64,000 nucleotides of DNA, from NCBI GenBank assembly GCA_013368325.1, contig JAACJK010000060.1, positions 434,001 to 498,000 on the forward strand, read 5' to 3'. The notes beneath the pieces are model-generated. The model saw only the letters and a list, made by a program, of their open reading frames with translations. It made no database searches and was not told where the DNA came from. The position numbers and the translations under genes are program-made. Positions 33,205 to 44,160 of the stretch are shown here, one piece after another (position 1 is the stretch's first letter; each line of letters opens with the position of its first letter). This DNA comes from Ephemerocybe angulata. Taxonomy: Eukaryota; Basidiomycota; Agaricomycetes; Agaricales; Psathyrellaceae.

Positions 33205-34180
33205 ATGGCTATCACTATCATTGAAGATCGGGACCCCATAATCGTGTACAAGGGAAGCTGGACAGCAGGAGGCAACAAGTTTGAGTCAAATGGAACGACG
33301 ATGGTTACGAATGAGGCTGGCGCAACCACAACTATTGAATTTGTCGGTGAGTAAAAACATCCCTTGCACATTCGATGTCTGGCCTTCAACAAGCCTCTGA
33401 CACCCTGCATATTCTTTGTTCTACGTCACCCTTCTGCGCCCCTGCCGACGACGTCTTGAATGCTACTTTTGGTCTCTTCCCCAGGCCGAAACATATCCGT
33501 CTTCGGTACAGTTAGGGTGCTATCCCAAGGTCAGGCCTCCACGGTTGCCACATTTACACTAGACGACGGTACCGCCTTCCCTGCTACAACGTTCACGGCC
33601 CAGCACAGTGCCAATACCACACAGTACTACATCCCCATGTTCCGCTCGCCTCCGCTCACAGAAAATCGCTCGCACAAGCTTGTCATGACGCATCACTCTG
33701 CACCAGGGGGGCAGCTTACCTTGGACTATATGACAGTTCAGGGCGCGTTAACAAGATACGCACCAATCGAGAACGGGATGAGCTCGACGGCGAAGCTGGC
33801 TATAGTTGGGGGCGTGCTGGGAGGCGTGATCTTTGTGCTGCTGGGTTTAATTGCTGCGTTGGTGCTGAAGCAGGGGAAGGGTGCAGGGAAGCGCTCGGTT
33901 TTCACTTCAGAAGGAAAAGGGTTAGGTACGCTTCCTATCAGGTCCTATTCTTTCTCTGGGTCACTTAGCCTCATTCATCTTCACCCTCACTGCAGAGCAC
34001 ACCGGGTTCCTCGGATATCGTGATCAGTCACCCATGAACACTGGGTCACAGCGTGGCATATCTATGTCTGACACCCATACAAGAAGTTTGGCGACGTCTC
34101 CTGCTCTGACAACGAAGACCGGCTTGACGAGCAATGGGCCACCGTACCGACCTCCACTACCGGAGATGGAAGAATCGTAG
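33205..34180 (+). CDS. Single-pass membrane protein with extracellular beta domain
   Basis: Three exons: 33205-33346, 33485-33925, 33996-34180; 255 codons plus stop, all joints keeping frame. No N-terminal signal is obvious. Residues ~1-160 are a beta-rich region (IIVYKGSWTAGG, ISVFGTVRVLSQGQ, LTLDYMTVQGALTRYAP). This layout is common in agaricomycete type-I membrane proteins with a carbohydrate-binding-like ectodomain. One strong transmembrane helix follows (AIVGGVLGGVIFVLLGLIAA), then a basic stop-transfer and a Ser/Thr/Pro-rich cytoplasmic tail ending PPYRPPLPEMEES. Function unknown; a surface sensor or wall-linked protein is a guess. Confidence 0.7.
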
Positions 34181-34664
34181 ACTCCTGTTCAAAGCTTCGC
34201 GGCGATGTTAAACTATTCTTAGCCAATGCACATATTCTCCCCCGGATCCTTTCAATTCTCAATAATGGCTCTTCTCTAACGAATTTCCTCCATTTCTACC
34301 ACCGCAAACTCACACTGTAGTGTCAGGTGGCCAACCACCCTTCCTTTCTTCGATAGAATTCAATACTTTCGCAAAAGTTTCGATTACCTCCCCCTCAAGG
34401 TATCTAGATACCATTATTTGAGCTGCTGCATACCAGATCAAGTCAATAAACCCGAAGGTTCCGAAGATTTGTGCGAATGCTATGAAGCGCCGGGGACAGA
34501 CAAAAACAAGCGCCCGTTGATGGTACCCCTGGGGGCCACGTGGGACCGAAGTGTGCTTCTCCTCTCTCACGGTGAGATGCTCTCGAGGTGATACAAATCT
34601 CCGTTCCCATGCTGGCCCCCTTCTTCACCTCCTCAGAGTACCTGAGCGATACGTGTCTCTCAAT
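34181..34664. other. Intergenic, no gene seen
   Basis: Only short shadow ORFs; no domain signal. Confidence 0.4.
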
Positions 34665-34764
34665 TCGGGCATGGTGTAAAGGTAGCATGACACAACGCAG
34701 TTCACTTTGCCTCACGGGGATCTGTGTCTGTAGTGAGGGTTGGGGTTCGATTCCCTATGCTTGA
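34665..34764 (+). repeat. tRNA-like element C
   Basis: 100 nt. Acceptor-like ends TCGGGCA/TGCTTGA with one G-U and one weaker pair, A-box-like GGTGTAAAGGTAGCA, and T arm TGGGG TTCGATT CCCTA. Its first ~35 nt match element A except for one base. The internal part forms a CCTCAC/GTGAGG hairpin rather than an anticodon arm. Confidence 0.6.
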
Positions 34765-35946
34765 TACACGTCGTGAGCAGCTCTGAAGGGCTCTCCCGTC
34801 TTTTTTTCGGTGTAGGTGGTCGCTTACACCCTGTGGGTGCCCGGTGAACTGATCTTGGCCTAGGCCTGGGTCTGTCTTTCTAACAACACATGTTCTGGTT
34901 ACGGCGTCCATCGCGTACAAGCTCATACTCACAGAACTTAGAAGACCTTCAAGTTCCAGGATCAAAATCCCTCGTGCACTATACTGGTCTGGCAATTCTA
35001 ATTGAGTCTGCCGTCCCCTCTCGTTCTTTGGACTTGGCTTTGCTATCATATTGGGCATCAGCTGTAAACGGGGCGACGCAGACATCATCAAAAAAAGAGG
35101 TTTCAAACTATGTATATTTTATTTATTCCATACTTCTACCTTTGCGGTACGTGCTGATCTTCGTCATTCCTTGTATCTTTACCCATTACATATGTAACAA
35201 TAGGTAACAATTCATCCCAGGCACTGTCGCCGCAGATGATTATTTTCCATTATTTTCTGAGTTACAACTGGCCGGTCATGGGTGGGGACTTGCATAGCTC
35301 GTTATCCAGTTCATCAGGTTCTGGTGCGGTGACCGAGCTTGCATTCGCTCGAAGTCGCGGAGGTGCCGACACCATCTCTGATGATGACCTGGGCACCCAT
35401 ACTCATGAGGCATGATGGGTCAGAGAAGGCCTAAGGCTATTGTAAGGTGTGCCAACTATCAATAGCCCCTATTCTCGGGCTTTCCAACCTCGTTCTCCCC
35501 CTCACCAACGCCCGAGCCACCCGCCGCGTCCTTCCTCTTGTCCTCAGACGTGTCTTCATCGTCGCTGGAGTTGGATTGGCCTTAACCTTGTCAATCGTAC
35601 TCAAGTCTTCGTTCACTAATTGGGCTGGACGATTTCTCCCTATATTGTCTATAGAAGCGAATATGATGTCCCATGACTGAAGGGAATGCCAAGTTCGATA
35701 TCAGCTTTTTTGTAGTCTGACTACCTAATAGAAGCGGGGCCCCGCGGCAATATCTGTGGTTGGGAGATCCAATCGACCTCGGGGGTTGGTTGCTTAGGAC
35801 TGTTTGCATCGGAGCGTTAAGAGTCACTGGTCAACGTTCAACCGTCTAGTATTCGTCGACAGTTGGAGTCGGCTCTCAGAACTCTCGCGACCGCGGTGGG
35901 ACGAGTCCGGGACGACGGACGGCAGTTGGGCAAAAGTGCAAAAGAT
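34765..35946. other. Intergenic, no gene seen
   Basis: 1.2 kb of short-ORF sequence. No gene recognised on either strand. Confidence 0.4.
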
Positions 35947-36029
35947 TCGGGTACGGGGAATCGAACCCCGAGCTGCCGCGAACACTCGAATATGAGAGGC
36001 GGCAATGTTAGCCGTTACACCATACCCGA
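35947..36029 (-). tRNA. tRNA-Glu (CUC) with a 12-nt intron
   Basis: Same stems as the CUC copy at 1812: acceptor TCGGGTA/TACCCGA, anticodon stem GCCGC/GCGGC, loop CT-CTC-A, then a 12-nt intron of different sequence. Confidence 0.9.
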
Positions 36030-36425
36030 CATGACGATGGTGGGATGTACTAGTAAGTCCATGGATCCTAAGAGTCTGGGCCCGTATTCATGACGCATGT
36101 GCTTAGATCCCTCAAAATCTCCAAGGCAAGTCAAAGGGCTGGGTTTCCATGTGGGGGGCAACCTGCTCAATTACTCAGAGGCCCAGGGGTATTATAACAC
36201 GGCTTTGGCACGGACCACGCAGTGCAGATAGCATGACTAAAACAAAGAATGCTGGAAGTATAAGTACATGCCAACTAGCACTGCGAGTTGCTAGAAACTA
36301 AAACAGAGTCATACTGTCCAGTTTTGTAAAGTGCACACTGCAAAATGTAATGCTTGCACAATGCAACTCTAGTAGCGACTTAAGTAGTAACATCCTTGGT
36401 CGGGGCCCGGGCGAAGTGCAAAAAT
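36030..36425. other. Intergenic, no gene seen
   Basis: Non-coding between two minus-strand tRNA-Glu genes. Confidence 0.4.
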
Positions 36426-36496
36426 TCCGGTACGGGGAATCGAACCCCGAGCTACCGCGTGAAAGGCGGTAATGTTAGCCGTTACACCATACCGGA
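36426..36496 (-). tRNA. tRNA-Glu (UUC)
   Basis: 71-nt cloverleaf matching the copies at 6374 and 17247, about 400 bp from the CUC copy on the same strand. Confidence 0.92.
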
Positions 36497-37012
36497 TATG
36501 GCTCTTCCCAAGTCCTCCCTGCTCCCCCATCCTACCCCTGGCCTCTGGGTCCAATTTCCAAGGTTCATGGCCATTCAAGTCGACTGATGCACTGTGCACT
36601 CATACTGTAGCTGTGCCACTCCTCCCATTCTACCCTGGATACACCCACGGGGTTGTCGCACACGCCGCACGCCCGATCAACCGAAACAAAGCAAGGATGG
36701 GTGAAGCCCGAAAGAACAATTAGAGTACGGCGATTTTTAAGCGGCGCCTATTCCAAGCTTAGTGATACTGGACAAAGCGTTCAAAGCCACACGACGGCTT
36801 GCAAGCTTTGTATCGAGTCTCTGGGCGCTTATTGGCGACGGTGTGGATACCTACCTGGCTTTGCGCACTGCTGGCTAAGCATCGCCAGACAATGCCAGGA
36901 GCCTACAACTCACGGTTGCTTGGTACAACACTGGGAAAAGGTATAAGAGGAGGCGTTACGGTGCTCCAGATGATCATCCCACAACACAAAGACCCTTGTG
37001 CCACGGCACGAG
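36497..37012. other. Intergenic, upstream region of the GH16 gene
   Basis: No gene seen; holds the promoter region of the GH16 gene at 37155. Confidence 0.4.
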
Positions 37013-37020
37013 TATATAAG
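37013..37020 (+). promoter_or_regulatory. TATA box of the intact GH16 gene
   Basis: TATATAAG about 135 bp before the ATG at 37155, followed by a pyrimidine-rich leader. Confidence 0.5.
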
Positions 37021-37154
37021 ATTCGCCCCTCCCATCGACTCAACTTCATTCCCTTTCCACCTCTTCGTTTTCTCACTCTTTTTCTCTAAAGCGTCTGTGA
37101 CGTCGAAGATCTCTTTTCACTCACCTTCCTTTCTTTTTTCACCCGATTTTCGTC

Positions 37155-38311
37155 ATGCGTTTCAGTTCTGCCGTATTCACGAGCTTCGTTCTGTCGCTCC
37201 TCACACTCTTTACCTTCCAAGCCATCCCTTCCACCCACGCCCTCTGCACCCCCAAGACCTACAAAATGGCGGACGACATCAAAGGTGCTGGTTTCTTTGA
37301 TGCCTTCGACTTTGAGGCTATCGACGACCCCACACACGGACGAGTGTAAGTACTTTTTGCCATCCTTTATCATCAGAGCCTGATACCTTATACAGAAACT
37401 ACGTGGACGGCGAGACCGCGAAGCGCAACAACCTCACCTTTGGCTCTGGCGAGACCTTCATTCTCCGTCCCGACACTGTCAGCATCCTCAAGCCTGACGG
37501 ACCTGGGCGTGACTCTGTCCGACTGATTTCGAAGAAGAACTACACGAATCACGTCGCTGTCTTTGACATTCGGCACATGCCTCAGGGCTGTGGGTGAGTA
37601 TATTCATTTGACCAGATATTCGAGTTTCGCTTACGACTCCTTTTCTTTCAGCACTTGGCCCGCCGTCTGGGAAGTCGATCCGACCAACTGGCCGTTCGGT
37701 GGCGAGTTCGACATTCTCGAGGGTGCGAACGACGATGGTCCCAATGCTTCCACGCTTCACACCGGCCCAGGCTGCGTCATGCCCGCTGGACGAAGCGGCA
37801 TGCTTGGAAAGCAGCTCGACGAGAACTGCGACTCGACCATCAACAACAACATTGGTTGCCCGGTCAAGTTCCAGCAGCCGGAGAGCTACGGTCCTGCCTT
37901 CAACGGTAATGGCGGAGGATGGTATGCCGTCGAGCGCACGCCCGCTGCCATCAAGGTCTGGTTCTGGGGCCGCAACGACAATAATGTTCCCGCCCAGGTT
38001 CGTAATGGCGATGCTAATGTTGCGCCTGAGACTTGGGTACGTCGCTTCTTACCATCCAATCACGAACAATATACTAACGATATATTCAACAGGGAACTCC
38101 CACCGCTCTCTTCCCCGAGAACAACTGCAACATTGACCAACACTTTGCAGCTCACAACATCATCATCAACCTCACGCTCTGCGGGGACTGGGCGGGTCAG
38201 ACGTACGGCAGCACCGGATGCCCTTCGACTTGTGTTGACTTTGTTAACAACAACCCCAAGTCGTTTGAGCAGGCGTACTTCGATTTCGCATCCCTTCGTG
38301 TTTACCTTTAG
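37155..38311 (+). CDS. GH16 endo-beta-1,3(4)-glucanase, intact copy
   Basis: Four exons: 37155-37345, 37396-37593, 37652-38036, 38093-38311; 330 codons plus stop. Signal peptide MRFSSAVFTSFVLSLLTLF and following residues to about 33. GH16 laminarinase-like body: DAFDFEAIDDPTHGRVNYV, VAVFDIRHMPQGCGTWPAVW, and the catalytic motif GGEFDILEGAN in which the two Glu flank the Asp (nucleophile and acid/base). Then WYAVERTPAAIKVWFWGR, and the C-terminus ends FEQAYFDFASLRVYL. It cleaves mixed or beta-1,3-glucans of wall or substrate outside the cell. It is the undamaged paralog of the gene at 11299-12971 and lacks that copy's Thr-rich tail. Confidence 0.93.
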
Positions 38312-38634
38312 CTACATCACCGCCTCTCGCTTCATTAGATATTCTTTATTCATTCGTTAGCTTTATTGATTCTTGAATCTGGGTATCTTACGGTCATTAC
38401 ATTCGCTCTGTACAGGGATTCAGACATAAATTAACTTGCCCTTGTTCCAACCAAATGATGATACGCCTCAGGATGCTCGGAGATTGCACGGCCTTCTCGT
38501 GATTGGAGAAATTAAGTGGTTTTGGGGGTCAAGGGATATATGGGATAGCTCACATCACTTAGGCGCCCAAAGCTCGCGAGTTGAATGGGGTTGGAGGAAA
38601 CACATGTAAAGGCGCGCTGAGAACGGCTTCCACA
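38312..38634. other. Intergenic, no gene seen
   Basis: 3' region of the GH16 gene. Confidence 0.45.
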
Positions 38635-38719
38635 GCCCGCCTAGCTCAATCGGATAGAGCGTCAGACTCTTATCACTAGGCGGTATCTGAAGGCTGCGAG
38701 TTCGACCCTCGCGGTGGGC
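38635..38719 (+). tRNA. tRNA-Lys (CUU) with a 12-nt intron
   Basis: Exons match the tRNA-Lys at 31970; anticodon CTT at 38709-38711 minus 40, i.e. 38669-38671. The intron (38673-38684) is 12 nt against 37 nt in the other copy. Confidence 0.92.
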
Positions 38720-38949
38720 TACTATCTTTTTCTTCCGTGAACCTCCACGCTCGAGATAGGCGCTTAAGCCGCAAGCGCTTACGGTTTACCCAAGGTTTAC
38801 CCGAGTTCAAGACTCATGTCCCCCAACCCCGAATCCCAGCCCGCCCCGAAAGAGAAGGAGGTGCAGTTACTGTATTAATCGGATGGAAGGCGCGAAATAT
38901 ATAAAATATCATTAAGAAGATGTGAGTATCACCGATGCCCTTCAAAAAT

Positions 38950-40451
38950 CTAATGGAAGAAGTGTGTCTCCCCTATATCGCACACAGTGAAGTCGTTGTC
39001 AGGTATACCTATCTTCCGAGCCTCCTCGGCTAGCTTTTTAGGGGGCTCAAAAACATCCTCAGTGGTGAGCACCCATGTCCCCCAATGCATTCCAAGGCCC
39101 TTCTTCGCCTTAATGTCCTTATAGATGCGAACACTATCCTTAGGAGCGCAGTGTATGGGGGACATGAACTGACGGGGCAAATATGCTCTACGTCTGATAT
39201 CAGCGATGGTTTATCATTGTAAGAGAACGGTGAACGCGTACCCAATAGGAATAAGAGCAACGTCAAATCCGTTGAACACCTTTCCGATCTGCTTGAAAGC
39301 AGGGCAGACTGGAACGTCCTCCTCCTTTTGGTTGTCCATGACTGACCGATACCCAGTATCGCCAGCAAAGAAGAGTTTCAAAGGCGAAACGGTCCCGGCA
39401 GAGGCAGGTAAAACTTCTTCAACCGCCCAGCTTGACCAGAGCGTCTTGAACTTATCTGTGAGGGAGCGGCCGGTGAAGTGCTGGCACGGCGTGCAGGTAA
39501 CATCAACAGACAGCACTCCCGCATCGCTGAGCTCAGTAGAAGGACCCTGGATGGAGAGTCGCTTCGAGTCCCACCAGTCCATGACCTGTATCGAGGGTTC
39601 AGGAACTCCAATAGATTGGAAATAGGCTGCGTTTCCAAGAGGCGCGAATATCTGCGGCGGACGTTCGGGAGATCGCTTGTACAAGGCTTTCAGGGTCGCC
39701 GTGTCCATACTGGGAGAGATATAAGTTCGCCTTCAACCTATGAGCGAGTTACGTCTCGACGTACTGATCATAATGGTTATGCTGTAATATGACGCCCTGT
39801 TAGAGCAGGAATAACACGAGATATGAACGGCGCGACATACTGAAATGACAATAGCGTCGATGTCAGGAATATCCTCGACGTTGCATGGGGGAGCTACACA
39901 GGTCAAGTTGGTCTCGCTTCATGTGTCCAGGGGATATGCAACGTACGAGTATACCGCATGGGTCCCATCCATGAAAACGGAGAGCAGCGGTGACTGAAGA
40001 CTGGGTCGAAGAGAACGCGAACACCACGAGCTTTCGGGTCTTTCGAGCGAGTTGGGAACTCCACAAGGAAGCATGCGTGACCCAACCATGTTGTACGAAT
40101 GGATGCCTCATGCTGCTTCGCGTGTTCCGCCTCCAAGCCCCAGGTCGGTTTCCTGATCGGTAGCTTCTCCTGCACCACCTCCGCTTTGGGGCGTGGAAAT
40201 ACCATGGCCGAGGTAAGGATCATCTAAACTCGAGATATAAGCTGGTATTGCAGTAGAATCATCGTGGATTAACATACCCCAATTGACTCTAAGACTCCTG
40301 TGACGCGGAAGCTGGGCCAGGGATTAACGAAGGACGACCCCGCAGCATCTTGCCAATGTTCGGGCTTCCCACCAACTTTCAGGCCAGCAGCCACGTTCGG
40401 GTTTCTGCAGGTATTTGCTGTGACTGAAATGGCTGCCATAGCTGTGGGCAT
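38950..40451 (-). CDS. NAPE-PLD-type phospholipase D (metallo-beta-lactamase fold)
   Basis: Multi-exon from ATG 40451 to TAG 38950. Family order: KPEHWQDAAGSSFVNPWPSF near residue 30, then KPTWG, RTTWLGHACFLVEF, GVRVLFDPVFSHRCSPFSWM. The zinc motif ISHNHYDH is split by an intron (39790-39870). Next are QHFTGRSLTDKFKTLWSSW, LFFAGDTGYRS (metal-binding Asp), VALIPIGAYLPRQFM, and MHWGTWVLTTEDVFEPP (metal-binding His). N-acyl-phosphatidylethanolamine phospholipase D releases N-acylethanolamines; the yeast relative Fmp30 acts at mitochondria in cardiolipin homeostasis. The first exon ends at 40278 and the second starts at 40223, in phase. No lesion seen. Confidence 0.9.
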
Positions 40452-41766
40452 AGACTATCCGCGAGGGAGGATGAGGGAAACAGACGGCGGCGCCGGGTTT
40501 ATAAATTATGAACAAGCATCCGGAACTCGGATGCAGTGGCAAAAATCTGTCGATGATCGGCTATCAGCGACGCGAAATCCCTCGGCGAATTGGTCAATCT
40601 CCTCCTGGTTTGACAAGGTCAGTTCCTGGTGGTATTGCCTACATGAAGAGTGGTCGGTCAAGTATAAGTATGTGTGGAACCTCGTAAGTGCCTAGTTTAG
40701 GTCAGAGTTTTACAACAGGGCGGGTTTTCCGGATCTTCGCGCTTCAAGTTGGAAGTTGGTCTCGAGACCTTTGAGGATTTGGCATCCACGGCATTATTTT
40801 GATGTCGCTCAAGATTGTATTCCACACAATCACTTCGGCACCTTCTATGTACCCTTGGGATTTGCTAATGAATTGGGAGTACTGATGAGTAATCCAATTT
40901 TAGCGCTCTGGGCGCTTACGCTATGTACATTCCTTTGTCATTGATCCGCACCCCGACTGGATTGAGAGACAGATCACAGAGAGCCAGGGAGCACAGTCAA
41001 GACGAAAGCATGACAGTCCGTTCGAAAAAAAGAATGCTATTCATAGACTTCACCCTCAGGTGGCCTGAACTCGTATCTGCCTCCGCAAGTTGCTTATCAA
41101 GACTGACTGCGCGTTTTTTCCCTATCATGGTTCATTTCTCCACTTGGCGTTCGGCAAACTACCTGTGTTCCGCCATAATTATAGGCTGAGCTCGGACAAC
41201 CCGGTGACTAGCCGCTACACCGATGAGAACGGTCCTAAGAAGCCCAGCAGTGTGTATATAAGCTGTCGTTGGTCTCCATGAATAGTCAGTTTTCCTTCTC
41301 TTACCCGTTCCATCGCAGTGCAGGAGCGGATCCCCGTAATCTTCCAGTATGTGACCCATCATTCGCTGTACATATGTTGAGAAGGAATTGTGTGCTCACA
41401 CGCCTCTATTCAGGGCGATGGCAGCCACAATGCAATCCTGAACCACTTGACGGGTCATATCGAATACTGGCCCCGTCCCCAGCCAATCAAACCGAGTAAA
41501 AACGCAGACTCGGAGGTGTGAGGGGCGTTTCGCAGTCATTGTGCGTGCATACTTCAGATGGCGAGTTCGTGCTGCGATCCAGACACGCCTCCCTGGTGAA
41601 CATAATCAATATGTTTAGGCTTGAGTACTGTGCTTTCACTGTGGCTTGAATCAAGGAAAAGGGCGTGTATTTGGAGCGCGTGGCTTGTTTATAGATTGGG
41701 ATCAGAACAGGTCAAGTTCGGAAAGGTTTCTAACAGCGGTCGAAAGAGTGGAGTTTGCGCTTTAAT
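40452..41766. other. Intergenic, no gene seen
   Basis: 1.3 kb of short ORFs only. No motif recognised. Confidence 0.4.
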
Positions 41767-42668
41767 CTATCCCCTCCAGACAACAGGGCCCGGAACCTGG
41801 TGTAGTAAGGTGGTCCTTTAGTACGTGCCTCAAATACACAAAAGGCCAACCTTACCGTGTAAGAGGTAGGAACGGGATTGTAGATGTTAACCGTAAGGCC
41901 GGGATCTGCGGCGCGTATCGTTGAGCAAAGAATGAACTTGACCAAAGAATGGACCGCGCTGGAAGACCATTAACGCACCGCTCGCGGATATGTATCCTGG
42001 GATGGAGACTTTGGCAGGGCTGCCACTTCCTCCCCCAGTGATCTTGATCTGGGCGCACGAGATGTAGAACTGCGGAGACCCAGCGACATGGAGACCAATC
42101 TGCTCGACGCGAATGAGGTATTCGCCGGAGGGCGTGCTCTGAGGGATAGTAGTCGCAACTTGGTTCTGGCCTTCAACCTGGAACTTGAATGGGTTAAATG
42201 TGGCTCCGAACTCAGCAATCTAAACATATTCAATCGTTAAACATCATCGATGTGGAGGATGGCGGCTCGAACCTTGAACCAGTTCGCGCCACTGCCGTCC
42301 CACGAGGCGGCGGTGCTCCCGGAGGGCACCTGGCCAAGGTATATCGCTGCTGGGCCTTGGTGGTAGATTGTGTTGTCGAGGATAAATCCAATGCTCGATC
42401 CAGCAGTGACAGTCACCGTCTCAGTGGCAGGGCTGGGAGATACGTTGCAGGTGACATCGCCAGAGGTAACGGATTGTACGGGCGAGTTGTTGAGTGGCTG
42501 ACGGACTGCCGCCTTGGACTGGGTTCCCCCGGTGACAAGCGTCGACCAAATGTCTGTAATACGTTGTGTAAATCACAGCTGAATGTTCAGTTGATTAAAA
42601 GACGTACAGTGAGCCGTAACGGCTTGGGTAGCAGCAGCGATACAAGCGAGGGTAAGAAGGAACTGCAT
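41767..42668 (-). CDS. AA9 lytic polysaccharide monooxygenase
   Basis: Five exons: 42668-42608, 42553-42273, 42219-41979, 41905-41856, 41796-41767; 220 codons plus stop. Signal peptide residues 1-19 end at TQAVTA, leaving His20 as the mature N-terminal histidine of the copper brace. The second brace His is in [15 protein letters not shown]. The active-site Gln and Tyr region is [11 protein letters not shown]. The ending [20 protein letters not shown] then [11 protein letters not shown] is the normal family C-terminus without a cellulose-binding module. AA9 enzymes oxidatively cleave cellulose or related glucans, using copper with O2 or H2O2. The last exon has only 30 nt. Confidence 0.92.
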
Positions 42669-42716
42669 ATCGCGAACGGTTTAGCTGTTGCTGCTGAATA
42701 CGGTTTGCATTCTAGG

Positions 42717-42724
42717 CTTTTATA
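42717..42724 (-). promoter_or_regulatory. TATA box of the AA9 gene
   Basis: TATAAAAG on the minus strand, about 50 bp before the ATG at 42668. Confidence 0.5.
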
Positions 42725-44116
42725 CATCTCAAAAATCACGACCTCGGAGAAGCATTGGATGATAGAACGTCGTCTTTCTCCAACATGGTCCCTAGGCGTG
42801 GAATTCGAAGATGTTCGTTCGCATGGTTTCGTCTTCAAAAGGTGGGGTGACGTGATTCTTGGGCCCCAGAAAGGGTAACCTCTCTGCAAGGTCTTGACGA
42901 GATTGAAAAGCTTGTCGGCAGGGAGCTACGAATCATGCTTCACAACATCTGAGCTAAGAACCAGTGCGTGATAGAGCAGTAGCAAGTGCCCGCAAGAGCA
43001 GGCAAACGATCCCAGTCACTCTATCATTATGCGGGTACCTCTGTGACCGGTGTCTTCCTGCCGGAAGTCGAGTCTCAAGCCTATAGGCTATGGAGTACAA
43101 AATCTGAAAAGAATACAATAACGAAGGTTAATAACTCAATGTTACAGAAGAGTTGGTTCGGATCCAATGCGTACTCTCAGAAGAAAGACCGTATGACGAA
43201 TATTGCATTCGTTCCCGGGACCGCCGAACTTCTGTGCCTCTTCGCAACAGCTACGCAAGGCTCCAAGCCTTGGAGTATTTCGCCGAGATATAAGGAAAAG
43301 AAGCGTGCTGTGAGAGTATGCATGGTCAGTAAAGGTGTACTTTTCTAACATAACCTGGAGCAAACGTACTGAACAGCAACTTACTGCACCCTGGACCGCA
43401 GTCTTGCAATCTCGGGGAGATCACCCTGAGCAACAGTTGCCCAGAGGCCGAAGTAACTGCGAAAGCCATATCGGTTGCTTTTCCATGGTCACAGCCCGTG
43501 AGCGGCCTCTACATGACAGTTTTTACTGAGCGAAACTGAATAGCTCGTGCTGGATGTTGCGTCGGATCCAGACGCTGAGACAATTGGGCGTCTAGAGTGC
43601 TGCAAGCGGGCACCTCAGATCCGACATGCAATTCGAACCGGCATTTGGAACTTGCAACCTTGAGGAGGTGTATCGCGGCACACTGTTGTCAAGAACATTC
43701 AAGTTGATCGTTTGCGCCAGCAAAACATTTTGACCGTGGGTATACCTTCCCCTTTTAAGAAGTCACTTGACTTGTTTGTCATCCTTTCTGGGCGCTAATC
43801 GTCCTTACAGGGCGTCTGAGCAGGTCTGAGCTTGGTCTGAGCAGCTGACAAGAGGTGGTAAGAGTCAGGATATCGGCCACTATACCGGAAAATTTAGAAG
43901 ATCCCCAAGACTCGGAAACTGTAGGTCGGCTCTCCCTGTACATCCCTGTACATCCGAGGACCTAAATTAAGCTCACAGAAATAGCGCATTGGGGGTGATC
44001 CGACGCCAAACGGCCTTGGGCGGCGAATGGGCGTCCTCCGAGAAATAGAGGCTTATAAACAAGCACCAGAGATGACCGGTGTCCCCATAGCTAGCTCCTT
44101 ACCTCCCCAAGAAGGC
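42725..44116. other. Intergenic, no gene seen
   Basis: 1.4 kb between divergent secreted-enzyme genes. No coding or repeated structure recognised. Confidence 0.4.
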
Positions 44117-44124
44117 TATATAAG
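44117..44124 (+). promoter_or_regulatory. TATA box of alpha/beta hydrolase 1
   Basis: TATATAAG 37-44 bp before the ATG at 44161. Confidence 0.5.
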
Positions 44125-44160
44125 AGGAAGAACATCGAGGGTGAGGCAACCAGTCCTACT

